Made by a program: the position numbers and the translations under genes. Shown here one piece after another: positions 48,590 through 61,100 of a DNA stretch of 64,000 nt. Location: contig BTRK01000004.1 of assembly GCA_036245805.1 (NCBI GenBank), forward strand, positions 28,257,541 to 28,321,540, written 5' to 3'. Source of the stretch: Pristionchus mayeri (taxonomy: Eukaryota > Nematoda > Chromadorea > Rhabditida > Neodiplogasteridae). The notes below the pieces were generated by a model that saw nothing but the letters and a program-made list of their open reading frames with translations, was not told where the DNA came from and did no database searches. Position 1 is the stretch's first letter, and every line of letters begins with the position of its first letter.

Positions 48590-49925
48590 GCAAACGGAAT
48601 AACTTAGCACAGATATTCTGAGAGAAGGCAGGTGCATGGGAACAATAAATTCAAACGGCTCTAATCTTATCGATACAATAACTGTAGATGTATCCATGGT
48701 CGTAGACTTTTATAGTGAACTGGTGAAGCCGTAAAATAGAAACTACCTAAAAGACGGCTCTCGGCATTTCAAAAGTTCAAAAAATCATAAAATACTTCAC
48801 AGTTGAGCTAGAAAGTCGTTCAAAAAAGCAAACTGACCGTCTCGACGAGTTCTTCAATTCACCTGTCAAGGACTTTTTTGAAAACTCATTTTGACATATA
48901 GATAAGTTGTAAAAAGCGAATTGTCTGTTCCAAAAAGTTGTTACCCTGAAAAATTTTTCCACGATTACCCATTTTTTATTTCAAAATCAGATTCTCCGTG
49001 CAATTATACACCAGGGATATTGATTTCAGATCATTTAAGTGTTTTCCCGGAAGGTTTCAGCGCTGGAAACACCAAAAACCTGCTGTTTTTTCGAAAATTC
49101 AAAAAGTTCAATGATTTGCCATTTTCATATTCAGGCTTTATCAGCTCTCCAATGGGCACCAATTCGCTTAGCATAGACTATTTTCACAATTTAAGAAGAT
49201 TGAAGTCATTTCCAGAGAAAATATTTTACTCAGAAAAAATCAGGATTTTCTGAGCATCCTCCGAGAATGACTGAAAAAATGCGATGATTTTTTTCATCAA
49301 AAATATCGCTTAATGCACTCACAACTACTTGATCAGACCCTGTTATGTCACTTAAAACCAATAGAACATCTTCTCACCCATCAGTATGAAAATGGTAAAT
49401 CATTGAACTTTTTGAATTTTCGAAAAACAGCAGGTTTTTGGTGTTTCCAGCGCTGAAACCTTCCGGGAAAACACTTAAATGATCTGAAATCAATATCCCT
49501 GGTGTAGAATTGCACGGAGAATCTGATTTTGAAATAAAAAAATGGGTAATCGTGGAAAAATTTTTCAGGGTAACAACTTTTTGGAACAGACAATTCGCTT
49601 TTTACAACTTATCTATATGTCAAATTGAGTTTTCAAAAAAGTCCTTGACAGATGAATTGAAGAACTCGTCGAGGCGGTCAGTTTGCTTTTTTGAACGACT
49701 TTCTAGCTCAACTTTGAAGTATGTTATGATTTTTTGAAGTTTTGAAATGTCGAGAGCCCGCTTTTAGGTAGTTTCGATTTTACGGCTTCACCACTTGAAT
49801 ATAAAAGTCTACGACCAAAGATACATCAACTGATATTGTGTCGATAAGATTAAATCAGTTTGAATTTGTTGTTCCCATGTGCAGTGGAACTCATACATTC
49901 TGTCAGAATATGCGTGTTAGAACAA
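48590..49925. repeat. Long inverted repeat with about 545-bp arms
   Basis: Left arm about 48590-49135, right arm about 49380-49925, loop about 245 bp. The inner 220 bp of each arm are almost identical: for example GTAAAAAGCGAATTGTCTGT at 48910 recurs inverted near 49605, and AGATCATTTAAGTGTTTTCC near 49030 recurs inverted near 49485. Similarity fades toward the outer ends (TGCATGGGAAC / GTTCCCATGTGCA still match). Both arms read through short open frames of the same sequence (MSVPKSCYPEKFFHDYPFF), unlike any protein I know. No clean terminal repeat or target duplication was found. It lies between the 3' ends of odr-8 and the MAM gene, so read-through from either would make a hairpin RNA. Confidence 0.9.
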
Positions 49926-49971
49926 TTGCAAAGTTTACATTTCAAAATTTTCCGAGAAAATTTACATCTAT

Positions 49972-52900
49972 CTAACACTTGTCCATTCTGATGTTATCGA
50001 GTCCGCAAGCTCCTCGGAATTTACCCGTATTACTACACTCGAAGGAAAGCTGCAATGTAACATAATATGATTACTTATTGTTAGTTATATTGGAAAGACA
50101 TAATAGCTCTAATCACACTCTGATGTTTATCTACAACAGTTGACCTGTTGTTGTCTTTCCCTCTGACCTGTCTGGTTCCCTTGGGACAGATGACTTCTCT
50201 CTGCAGCCAATTCCGACTTCCTCTCTTTACTCCCAACTCGGTCTCGAAGGGACAGACTGCATCACAACACACCCTAAAGTATTCCTGCATCATTATCATT
50301 TTTGTTGTATTCCCCACCGAAGTTGAACTCCTCTCGTTCCCTCCCAGACATCGAAAAAAATTCGCAGAGGGCTTGTCGCATTAATCTGAAGGAGTTGATC
50401 TTTGCCCATTCGGTTTCTACTCACAAATACATAACTCCTATAACCGTTGTCTCTGACCTACCTGAGTGCTCATCATGGCCATTTGATTGGGGTTGACTTG
50501 TGTTCCCACGAATTGTTCATTCTTCCCTTGAGAGAAGACGTCTGAAGGAAGACGACCAGCTAGAAGAGAAAGGAGAGAGTGAGATTAGAGGAAACAGAGA
50601 GGGTCAAATCATAAAATATAGATTACTGAACTAAAGAAACGACTTGCATCATCTAAAAATGAAATTATGATTTTGTGATTATTGTTATTTAAAAAATAAG
50701 CTAGCAAGTGCATACTACATATTATTTTATGTGACTTACTCGCAAGGGCGATATTCGCAAGTGCGGGATCTCCATTAGCTGCGCCCAAATTCGTCCATGC
50801 TCGAATGGTGAACGAATCGAGTGTAGAACGCTTTCGTCGTCTGAACAATGGCTATTTTACTTGGACCTCCTTCTTTCTCATGGACTACCTCCTGAATGCG
50901 TCGTCTCCGAAGATGAGTTCATCGAGTGAACTCTCGTACTCACAGAGATCTTCCTTCTCGAAATCGCACTTGATTGCATTGCAACTGGCGTAAGTCTGCT
51001 CGTCGAATCTGAAGGGGGAACCACTGATGAGGATGGAAGAGAAGAGAGAGAATAAGCAAGCAGAGGGTGTATTGAGTGTCTCCTCAGAGCAGAGTGAGTG
51101 CACAAGCAGTGTCTCTCTCATGGAAGTGCATGGGATGCATTGACCACGACACTCTCTAATCACCCTCTGGTGAGGAGTTCCCTCTCAAGATCCACCACCA
51201 ACAGCTGAACTCCTTCGTCGACTGGAGAGGGAGGAGGAGTGTGAGGGGTCAGTTTGATGGAGGGACGAGAGGCCTTCCCTGGCAGACCGAGGGCGATTCG
51301 AGTCTCCGAGTGAGTGAGATGATCATCCCGATTCAATGCTGAAGAGCTTCTTGCATGTAATCTCAGATCATTCTTCACCTCTGATAACGAATTTGCTCGT
51401 GTCGACTCTTCTGTTCTGTCCCTTCCCCCTTATTCTCCTTCCGGGAGTTCTCCCCCTCACTTTCGCCCCTGCATGGGGGCCCGAGGGAAGGGGAGGACGA
51501 GAGTCGGACTGCAATCGATAGTCAGCTATAGTTGATCGTCCATGGTCACCTCATCGAAGAATATCTTGACTTCTCTTGCCAATTCCTTCTCCAGTTCAGT
51601 GAGGGGACGGAGAGTGGTCGTAGTCTGCTCGATCTTCCCTCGAACCAACTCATCCAGAAGGGAAATCTCATCAGGGATCTGAAAAACTCGGATTTGTCAG
51701 TTGCAATAAAGAGCATGATGGAAAAATGAACAAGAATCCCTCTCTTACCTTGGTGGTTTTCTTCGTGGGTCTTCGAGTGGGTCTAATGGAGGGAGGCGCA
51801 GTCTGAATCACAGTCGATGGTTGCTTAGGAGGACGACGACCCCAGACCACCACTGAAGGAGGACGGACTCCTGCAGGAGTTTGCATGAATAGCATAATCG
51901 AAAGATGATGTCACCTTGTCGAATGACGGGTCCGACGGGCTGTGGTGCATTAGCGGGACTCTCTGTCGCATGTGAAGTTGAACTTTCAACCGTGAACGAT
52001 TCGGGCGGAGTTGATTCAGTGATTCCCTCGGTCGGCTGAGTGGAGATCGCTCTCTCGAAGTCAGCGAAGGCACGAGAGAGAGCCTCTGCTGATTCGTCCA
52101 ACACCTTCAAATTCTGAACATGACGTACTTTTCTTCTTTTGGAGTGTCGACCTTCTTTCTTCAGAGCTCTATCACTAAATGGCTGACCTCATCGACGAAT
52201 CTCTCCGTCGTCTCTTCAATCTGCTCCGTAGCTGCTTCGGTCGTCGTCTCCTCTGCTTCCTCTGTATTCCAGTCAGTGGATTCCTCTACCGTAGTCGTGC
52301 TTGGTTCAGTGGTCGTGATCGTAGTCTCCTCTACCGTGGTCGATGGTGCAGTTGTAGTCAATCGAGTGAATCCTGCAGTTGAAAAATGGTTGCTATCACA
52401 GCAAAGTGCCCTAACCACTGGGTTGTCCAGTGAACAAGATGTGTTTGGGTGTGTTCGTCCCTTGCTCTTCGTCTCCCTCTGGGAATATCTCTGGATCGAC
52501 CTCTCCTGGGAACTCGGGGATGAATCTCTTCGGAGATCCACTCAGATGTTCCTGATCCTTATCGAATTCATTGGCTGATCCCGAGAACCACTTCGCCTGC
52601 GAGAGCTTCTTCCCCTGTGCTCACTGTTTCTCTTCCAACCTCGGTAACTCCTCGTTGTTGTTCCTCCTTGTTGAGTATGTTCACTAGTTCCCTCTCGTCC
52701 ACTGAATGCTCGCTGAACTCGTCATTGAATTGGGAGATATCCTCGATGGGAGACACGAATTCGGGCTCGGTCTGCACCTGAAGATCATGATCATTGTCAG
52801 AAGTAAAACACAGCCACTTATTCACTCGCCTCGGGGAGGGTTTCTTCAGTAGCAGATGTTTCCGGTAAACTTGTCGTGGTTGTGGTCGTAGAGGTAGTAG

Positions 52901-55900
52901 TAGTCCTCGTCGTCGAGGGAGAAGTCGTCGTCCTCGCCGTTGATGTGGGTCTCTGAGTCTCTGGAGCCCTTGGCTGGAGGGGAAGCTGTTCGGGTCCGAA
53001 CTGAGGGAGCTGCTCTTCGTCTTCTTCTGCTGCTTCCGTGGGAGTTCCGAAGGTGCGACTACCTGAATTGAATTCCTTCTGATGAATCTGAGTGAAAATA
53101 GTACCAGTAGCAATACGGAATCGATCGGGACGAGGCTGTTGCTGGGTGGGATGCTGTGGCCTAATTTCTGGTCTTGGTTGAAGTCCGAATATTGGGTCCC
53201 GAATTATCTTCGGTTGTCGAGGGGCGAATTCGGGGATTGGCTCGAATCGAGGAGGACGTTGAGGAGCAGCTGTTGTAGGAGGAGGACGAAGGGGAGGAGT
53301 GGACCAGGTTATAGGAGGAGTAGTTGTGGAGGGAGAAGGACGAGGAGTGGGGGAGTGAGTGGTGGGAGGGGGAGGGGCGGTGGTTGAGGGAGGAGGAGGG
53401 GGATCCTCGGTGGGGATGAACTCTTCGAAGGGGGCTTCTTCCACGGGAGTCACACTCTCCTCATCTGCCTCAACTGCACTGTGCTCGTCACCTGAAATTT
53501 ATCTATAGAATTGAAAAATTCTTCATTCGCTTTTTGGTTCTTAATCATGCGTAACGTTTGACCATTCTCATCGATCATCTCTGGAATGACTGCTTCCTCT
53601 TCGGTATTCGGCTTCCAGAAGTAACGATACACCTAGAGAAGATGATCGATATGATGATATCAACATCTGAACTCACCGTTCGATTGTTGGTGTGATCGTA
53701 ATGAATTCCAGCCTTCGTCTCTGCTTTCTCTACTTCCCTCGTCGTCGTCGAGAGGGTGGTCGTAGTGGTGGGGACTGGCGTCGTCGTGGTCGTCCACCTG
53801 AGGGGAAGTGATTGTCGAGAGTGATGGAGGGAGACTAACCACCAGGGAACAGTCTCTGGACGACGAGTAGTTGTCGCACGAGAGGAAAAACGCCTGCACA
53901 CAAATTCTGTGATGACTGTTTTTGCACTTAGTTTAGGATGAACGGCGTAACAAAAAGGGACATACCAAGGTCTTGTGGGTTTTTGAGTGGTGGTAGTGGG
54001 AGGAGTTTGAGTGGTCGGTCTGAAAAAATATTCAGCATGAATAACTATATGATTTCGCTTACGCTGCAGTACATCTCCTAGCGGCAATATGAGGAGGAGG
54101 TGCAGGGGGGCTACCACGAGAGGCGAACTGAGAGAGAATTTGGATGAGGATTCACTCGATGAAACCTGTGGAATAGCGGTGTCGAAGATAATCTGATCGG
54201 GGTCGATCTGAGGGTCGATCACGTGATTGCGAACGAAGAAGAAGTCAGAAGGAGGGGGAGAATGAGAGCTCACCAGGGAATCTGCAACCATTTGATTCAC
54301 TCGCTGAAGGAAAGGGGAGACATACCCGAATCCTCCTCCATATCCTCTCGATCGAATTGAGGAGGAGCAGAGTTAGGAAGGGTCTTTGATGAGACTGAAG
54401 GAAGAGTTGAAGTCTGAATCGAGAGTGAGAATGCTCACCAGTGAACTGTTGCTGATCTGGGAGGAATGCAGTTGTGAGGACTTGTCGAGGGGGCTGGGGA
54501 AGAGGAGCCGCCGTACGAGCATCTAAATAAAAAGAGAGCACATTTGATTACGAATTCTTGACTCACTGAAATTGCGAATGGGCGAAGCATTGGTCAATCC
54601 CGTGTTGGGAGTGAATGACTGAGTGAACAGCACTGGTTGTCCTATCGAAGTGCTCAGAGGGGAAGGCTCAGCACGACTGTCCACGATTCGAGCCTAAAAA
54701 GGGATTGGAACGATACAATACCATGCGTGTTAGTCGATGATCGAATCTACCTTGAAAATCTGGGCAGTCTTGTCTCTATCCTCAATCGTCTTCTGCCAAT
54801 CTTTCCTCAGTTTGATATACCGCTCGCGAATCTGACATAAAGTCAATGTATGAAATAGTTGGGGGTTGAAGACTCACATGGATGAGATGGGTGAGTATCT
54901 GCTCAACGAACTCTGGGTCATCATTGGCCTTCTCAAGCAGAGTTCCCTCGAGGGCGTTGATGTCTTCCTCCTTCACATTCTCCAGCTGACAATGACGATC
55001 TCCCCTTCCCTTCCCTCATCTCCTCCTCTCACCATGGTCTCCACATCGTTCGCTCTCCCGATGGGTCTGATTATATTCTCGAAGATGTCTCGGAATGGTT
55101 CCCACTTCACTGCCATTTTCCCCGTGGCTGAAACCATTCCATTTAGCCCCCCTTTCATTGCCCCATTCTCATAACAATTCATTGGTATTGGTCAACATTT
55201 CCCAGATCCGATTCGAAGATTAAAAGAGGTCGAATTATGGGAACAATGGAGGTGTGCTTATTGTTATTTTTTGCTCAATTGAATACGAGTTTCATATTAT
55301 CGTTATCGTGATCAATATATAATTATATTTGTTTCAAAGAATTATGTAAATACCTGGTAGAGGGAGCGAACTCAATGGTGGAGGTGGGGGCTCCGATGCT
55401 AAAGAAGTAGTCAACAATGGATTGCATCCCACTGCAAGGAGTGCATTCAGAGATACTTCGTTTCCTCTTCTTTCCGAATCAAGGCACCTTCACTTTCAGT
55501 AAATCGTCCTTGGCAATGAGTGCACTTTCTCTGTCACTCCTACTCGCGATCATTCCTTCATTCCACTCTCAAATCCATTCGGACAGTTCGTTGTGGGCGT
55601 TTATCTAGCAAGTTTTTGTCTGCAGTAAGGGGTAAAAAGGTGGCAATGGAGTCTGCCACAGTTCCTAATTCTCTTTCCCCTCGAGGAAGTGGATGAAAGG
55701 CAGAGGAGAGAGAGAGGAGGGCATCGTGGGGAAAACTGGCAAGGATCGAGGGGAAATCGAAATTGTGCCTGCGAATAGGGAAGAGACGGGGATCAATTGA
55801 TGGTGGAGGGATAGAGGGTCAACGAGATATCCTTATGTCATGAGCTCATGAGATTTCAACAATTGCAATGCAAAAAGGAAATATGCAACTATTTCGGATG

Positions 55901-56120
55901 CGCAAGTGCGAAACCATTAGCTAAAAAATGACAGAAAAAAGCAATCAGAAACTGACCTGGTGATAACGTGGACAGGAATAAGATAATGGCGGTCCTCATC
56001 TCTGTGGATGAGGACGAATGATTGACCCTCGCGGAGAGGAGAATGACCAATGGAGCAACCACTGAAAAGATGATTGAATTGCGGAAGAAGGAACACAATC
56101 AGGAAATATCTGCAGATCAT
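49972..56120 (-). CDS. Secreted Thr/Pro-rich (mucin-like) protein with C-terminal MAM-like domain
   Basis: Read from 56120: MICRYFLIVFLLPQFNHLFS looks like a signal peptide. Next come an extracellular-looking block (GHSPLREGQSFVLIHRDEDR) and a helical N-terminal part (LEGTLLEKANDDPEFVEQIL, RERYIKLRKDWQKTIED). Long Thr/Pro/Ser stretches with probable O-glycosylation follow (PPPTTHSPTPRPSPSTTTPP, TTTTSTTTTTT at 52820-53450). The C-terminus has MAM-like signatures: NAIKCDFEKEDLCEYESSLD, CCDAVCPFETELG, then FECSNTG and GLDNIRMDKC before TAG at 49972-49974. More than 20 exons. Two junctions did not close by hand: one near 55370/55130, where MAVKWEPFRDIFENI could instead be a separate trans-spliced start, and one near 50640/50560. 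One intron (52848 leftwards) appears to use a GC donor. It may act in the extracellular matrix or at the cell surface; no named orthologue is recognised. Confidence 0.75.
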
Positions 56121-56786
56121 GCATCAGTTACGATTCGATTAATCCTAATGTGCGACTTTGTTTGATCTTCGAAGAAGCTTCGGATTGACAAAGTGTAAAC
56201 GGATTAGAAGGTGATAGGAAGGCGGAAGTGCAGCCGCGTATGCAATTGCAACAATGAAATTTCACAGAAAATGAAAGTAAAAGGCAGATAGTGAAATAAG
56301 AACTGCGATTGGCTGGAATGCACCTTACCCCCTACGGCTGCATCCTTCACCATCTCCCCCCCCCCCTCTCCTCTATCTCTCTCTCACTGTCCTTTACGCG
56401 TTTGTGGCTAAAAAACGTACCGAAACCAAGAGGAAAAGTGAGAAGAAGTGAGGAGATCTGCCGATAGAGAAAGGTTAGGCAGTTATCAGGTTGACTAGAA
56501 AGTTTTGTCGTATTTTTCGTATTTAAACTTTTGCTCACTATTACAGTTCAAAAGGATGCATCCTCTAAGTACTGTAAGGAATGCTAGGGATAGTTCCCTG
56601 CTACAAATTTATACCGTGACGGATACCTCAATGTCAATGTTATGGAATCTATGATTCGAACAATTTGACCAATTGCATTTCAACGACTCCTGATCTTTGA
56701 TTTCCTGTTCATCTTAGAAGTTAACCAGACAAGTGCTAGTTGGAAAGAGCAATGGTCAAGGAATATGCCAAGAACAGTAGAATATA

Positions 56787-57672
56787 TTAGTCGTAGCAGG
56801 CCATCCCAGGAAGAGATGATATTATGAGGAAGCCACAGGTCATGTTGAGTGGGAGGATGAACATATTACGTCTTGGACGGGTCCTTTCGATTTGGAGCTT
56901 GAAATTGTGGTAGTAGTGAACACAGACAATATCCATGATATCCATATATAAAGTTGGGGAATAGTATGAATCAACGCGTTTTCGACATATCTGCTTGAAG
57001 AGTGGTATTTTTGAACATCGAAAATGGTGTTTGGAACGATATACTGCATACCAAGCAGCAAGATCATGTGATTAATTGTGCTCATTTTTTGCGCAATACA
57101 CTTAGTAATTATATGATGTAGTAGCATTGTCTAGGCAAATTGAAGAGCCATGGAGAAGGGACAAAGTCAGAGACACGTTCAATATTGTGTTTTTGTCAGA
57201 ATCTGGGTTTCAGCCAATAAAATATTGTTCGTATTTTCTCACGTTTCCGAATATCTCAACTCCATGATTTAGGGTGGGATGGTTGTCCCCAACAGTGATG
57301 GTGAGATCGCGCATAATTTGGTTGAGGCCACTGTTTACATCTAATCGAAGACGACGAAGGTCTAGTGAGGCAGATACATCTGCTCGAACCGAATCTATTT
57401 GTTCTACCGCCATATTATCGACATCGTTCAACCAACTTCGCGCAGTGGTAAAGAGTGGATATGTCCCTGATACCCATACGATATTGGGAGTTATCTTGCC
57501 TTTGGTTTGAAAGCGGAGAATGGTAAAGATATTATTATGTCGTGAAAACAAGAACACACCTTGGAGAACTTGTGCAATTATTTGGTTTAAACTGATTGGG
57601 ATTACCAAATCTAAAACATATCTAAAACACGCCTGTGTACTCCTCCTTAATCTGAAAAATGGGGCGGCCCAT
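56787..57672 (-). CDS. Unrecognised gene or gene fragment
   Basis: Three coding-like blocks on the minus strand. First, MGRPIFQIKEEYTG from the ATG at 57672. Second, a 132-codon open frame 57210-57608 including ITPNIVWVSGTYPLFTTARS and RADVSASLDLRRLRLDVNSG. Third, a frame of about 85 codons ending TAA at 56787-56789 including FKQICRKRVDSYYSPTLYMD and TCGFLIISSLPGMACYD. Junctions between blocks are not resolved, and the middle block ends in its own TGA unless spliced. Base use is more AT-rich than in neighbouring genes. I see no signal peptide or known domain. It could be a young lineage-specific gene, or a decaying one. Confidence 0.35.
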
Positions 57673-58133
57673 ATCTACAGAGAAATGAGAACGAACTGAT
57701 TGAAGTGAGACCACAAAATGCGACAGAACTTTCTAGTCAACCTAATATTTGAAACGGGATTTGCCCCCTCGGAGAAATGATAACCTGAAACGTCGATTTA
57801 TAGTGTTCTTTATGATTTGATGACTGTGCGAGGAGATGATAGTATTACTGTTAGTAAACAGTTACATCATCTCTCTACCCTCTCTTATCTCCCCTTCTCT
57901 CTTATCAGCAACACGAATCCATCTTCTAGCGTGCGCCCTTTCTCGTCTTCCACCCACCTCCCTGTCCCCTGAACTCCCCTTCTCCCCCTTCCCCCCTCTC
58001 TTCCTCCTCTTTGGCATCGCTGCTCCCTCTCTACAGAGTGCATCAGAGAAAACAACCGCCATTCCACTCGCAAGCGGGGTTCTCCCTTCCTTTTCCTCTC
58101 TTCTGCCCATCGGGCGAGTGACCTCCTCCAGCC
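57673..58133. other. Intergenic, upstream of the MFS transporter
   Basis: No gene seen. C/T-rich just before 58134, which suits a nematode promoter and 5' leader. The interval 56121-56786 on the other side of the unrecognised gene likewise shows no supported gene. Confidence 0.45.
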
Positions 58134-61100
58134 ATGGATCGATCCTTCCTCAGGGCTCTAGTCACTCAATGGAGGACCGAACCTGCCCTCTTCCTTTACA
58201 TGCTGGGTTAGTTGTTATTTAGCGAGCAAATCGATTTCGCGCAACTCTTCTTTCACTTTCATGGTTTAGGTTCGTATATAAAGATGCCGGTCTTCCAGAA
58301 TCTGCTCTTCGAGAAGAGTTGCTGGGAATTGTACAATGTGAGCATTCATACGTCTATAAAAAATAATGGACACGGGAGAATTTGTGCAATATTGTCAATA
58401 TTCTGTAGTTTCCCTACTGATTGACTGCAGGACGACGACCTTTGCTCGAATGTGACAGCCTACCACAAGGATGAAGGAGTGCAGGTGGGGATGGAATAAC
58501 CAAATAAAATACTGGACATCTATTGCATTTCATTCGCATTGTCAAAGCAACAAAAAAATCAAAAATATAGAAATTTAAAATTTTGCAATGATAATAATGA
58601 GATAATTGTAAGGCAATGGAGAATCGTCTGTTCTTCTATTCTTCCCTCACTCTCACTCTTCCTTCCATTCCTGCCTCGCTCATTCTGGGATCATGTACGT
58701 ATGAGGATAATCATTCATTTCTGTAAAGAATGCCTTTAGTGGTGGACAAGTCTCGGATTCGTCTCTCCATCCTCATTCCCCTCGTCGCTCTCGTTCTCTC
58801 TTCACTCGTATACATCGCTCTATCTGTGAGTATTCCCATACTGAGTAGGCATCGTTTGTTGTGCAAGGATTAGAAAGTTCATTGATCGAGAAAGTCTAGT
58901 TCGCCTCTTTTCCTAGTCGACTTCGTTTGATAGATCTGGGAGCATTCATCTCCTTACCTCCTTCTCATCTCTGACTTCATATTTGGAATCGCAGGAGGAT
59001 ACACGAGCATCATCGGTGAGAATCTCTTCCTCCACTATGCATGCATCACGGGATGTAGCCAACCGATATTCAGATTCTCAATTGAGGCTTTGAATTTGAC
59101 GCAGCAAGAATGAGAATATTTGAGAGTATGGAACTCTTTGAGGTGTGAGTGCTGCATACTCAGTTCGAGGAACCACGGGAAACATTCGATCTGCGAGAAT
59201 GTCCAGACTGGAGGTTCGTATTCAATTAGGAAGAAGCCTATGGTTTATCTGGCGATACTCACTTGTCTTCGTCCTCTATGTCGATTTCAATGAACAACAT
59301 TGATATATTTTGAGGCGGCGATTGGGCTGGGAGGATGCATCGGAAGTTTCCTCTCGGGCAAAATCAGAGTAGTGCGTTAATTATATGTAATCATCCGATG
59401 AAGCGTAGTCCTATTGCAGATCATCTTGAGTAACCTTGACATAAGGTTTGGGTATTCTCAGAATGTTTCATTCGTGTCATGTGTTCCAATTGCAGGCCTT
59501 CGGGTACACAGCAGTCTTCTCCATCATCACTGTGCTGCAGGTGAGTGAGTCCATCCATTCAGAATAATTGGAGAATCAGATACATCATCAGTTTCTTCTC
59601 AGTCATACAGTGAATTTTGCTTGTTGCAGGTGCTAGCCATAGTGTACGTCCTTCTCTTCGTCAAGGACGAGGCATACGAGGAGATTCCCGACTCCCAACC
59701 TCGTACTTTTTATATTTATTTGAATTCTACTGCATCGTTATCATATCTATATTCAGAATTTGATACCGATTCCCACCATATTCTTTCCCATTGCAGAACC
59801 TCCATTCATTCGTCGTTCCATCATCGATCCCCTTCTCGTTCTCACTCGAATCCGCCCTCTCAGAGTGGTTCTCATCGCTTGCTTCTGTGCCTTCGGACTA
59901 GAATTATTCGCGTTCTCTGGTAACTTATCGAATCAACCTATTACAATATTTCAAGAGTTGGATAAACAGAAAAACATGGCATTTGACAGTGTGCTGATTT
60001 CAGGAATGTCTGATATCCAGTTCTCGTTCATGCGATTCCAACTCGCCTGGGACGACGTCGCCTATGGACAGTTCTCTTCCCTCAGCAGTCTATTCGGAAC
60101 TATCGGAGTGAGTAAAATGGGACGAGAAATCGCTGAAGACCTCGAGGAAATTAAGGCAAAATAATACATCACCAGGTGCTTCTCCTCTATCCCTTCCTCC
60201 GTCTTCTCATCTCGGATGTCTTCCTTGGCTCCATCGGACTCGTCCTCAAAATGTATGTTTATCCTTCATGAGAACCTTCGTTTCTTGGTTTCTTCCATTT
60301 GATAGAGATGAGTGATGAATGGCTGCAGGGCATTCCTGACCGTGCTCTCCTTCTCCACCTCCTCTGCTCTCATCTACATCCTGTCCATTCTCTCCATCGG
60401 CAGTAGATTTGTTTCCACTGCATTCAGAACTCAGATAGCGAATCTAGTGGAGGAAGACGAACAGGGTGAGCAGAAGGAACTACTTAGTATACCATCGGAG
60501 TGTACTGAAAAATGAATCGATAATGTGAAAGAAAGTGTCGAACCATTGGATTCTCGATAAGAATGTTCCCTCTCGCAGGCAAGATGTCCTCGTTGGTGTC
60601 AATCCTCGAGGGAGTGGCGGGTATTCTGGCAACTGCAGTCCTCAACAATCTTTTCCCCCTCACTCTCTCCATCTGGGCTGGCATCTGCCCCATTTCCATT
60701 GTGGGACTGCTTGGAATAGCACTCATCATTCTTATGTAAGTCATTCGTTTACGTGGCACTACACCGGATGAGAACCGTCGGATGAGAACCCACTGGATGA
60801 GAACCAAAAAAATGGACACTTCTGTAGGACTTTCACAGAAGCATTTTTGGCACTGGGGGAACCTACTGTGAACATGCTGGAGAACGGTAATTTTTTTGGT
60901 TCTCATCCGGCGGTTCTCATCCGACCTAGTGCCGTTTACGTTGCATTCCTTATTCGTCAATGTGTAGACTGATTGTGAGTACCCACACCCCTTCCAGTAT
61001 TTCCTCCTTCGGTCTCTCTGCCTACAAACGGGAGCAAGAAGGGGCCATGGACGAGACTCGATCAACTGAGTCGACCATCGACCATGTGGACTACCAGTGA
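58134..61100 (+). CDS. SLC46-like major facilitator transporter
   Basis: Starts ATG 58134 (MDRSFLRALVTQWRTEPALF) and ends TGA 61098-61100. By reading, transmembrane segments include the one at the N-terminus, LSILIPLVALVLSSLVYIAL, LLLISDFIFGIAGGYTSII, AIGLGGCIGSFLSGKIR, TAVFSIITVLQVLAIVYVLL, RVVLIACFCAFGLELFAFSG, GVLLLYPFLRLLISDVFLGS, AGILATAVLNNLFPLTLSIW and SIVGLLGIALIILM. The early extracellular loop is Cys- and Asn-bearing (KSCWELYN, CSNVTAYHKDEGVQ), as in the proton-coupled folate transporter / SLC46 family. FSFMRFQLAWDDVAYGQFSS after TM7 is typical of the same group. The cytosolic C-terminus ends STESTIDHVDYQ. Substrate unknown. The last intron contains a MITE (60755-60933). Confidence 0.85.
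60755..60933. mobile_element. hAT-like MITE (179 bp) in the last intron of the SLC46-like gene
   Basis: The ends are inverted: GGCACTACACCGGATGAGAA at the left; the complement of the right end reads GGCACTAGGTCGGATGAGAA. Both subterminal regions repeat CGGATGAGAACC (three near-copies left, two right). The 8-bp direct duplication GTTTACGT flanks the element at 60747-60754 and 60934-60941. An 8-bp target duplication is the hAT signature. There is no coding capacity. Confidence 0.88.

Noticed and set aside
48777..49737. Matching open frames in both arms of the inverted repeat as a gene pair
   Set aside because: Their similarity follows from the repeat itself; composition is AT-driven and no family is recognised.
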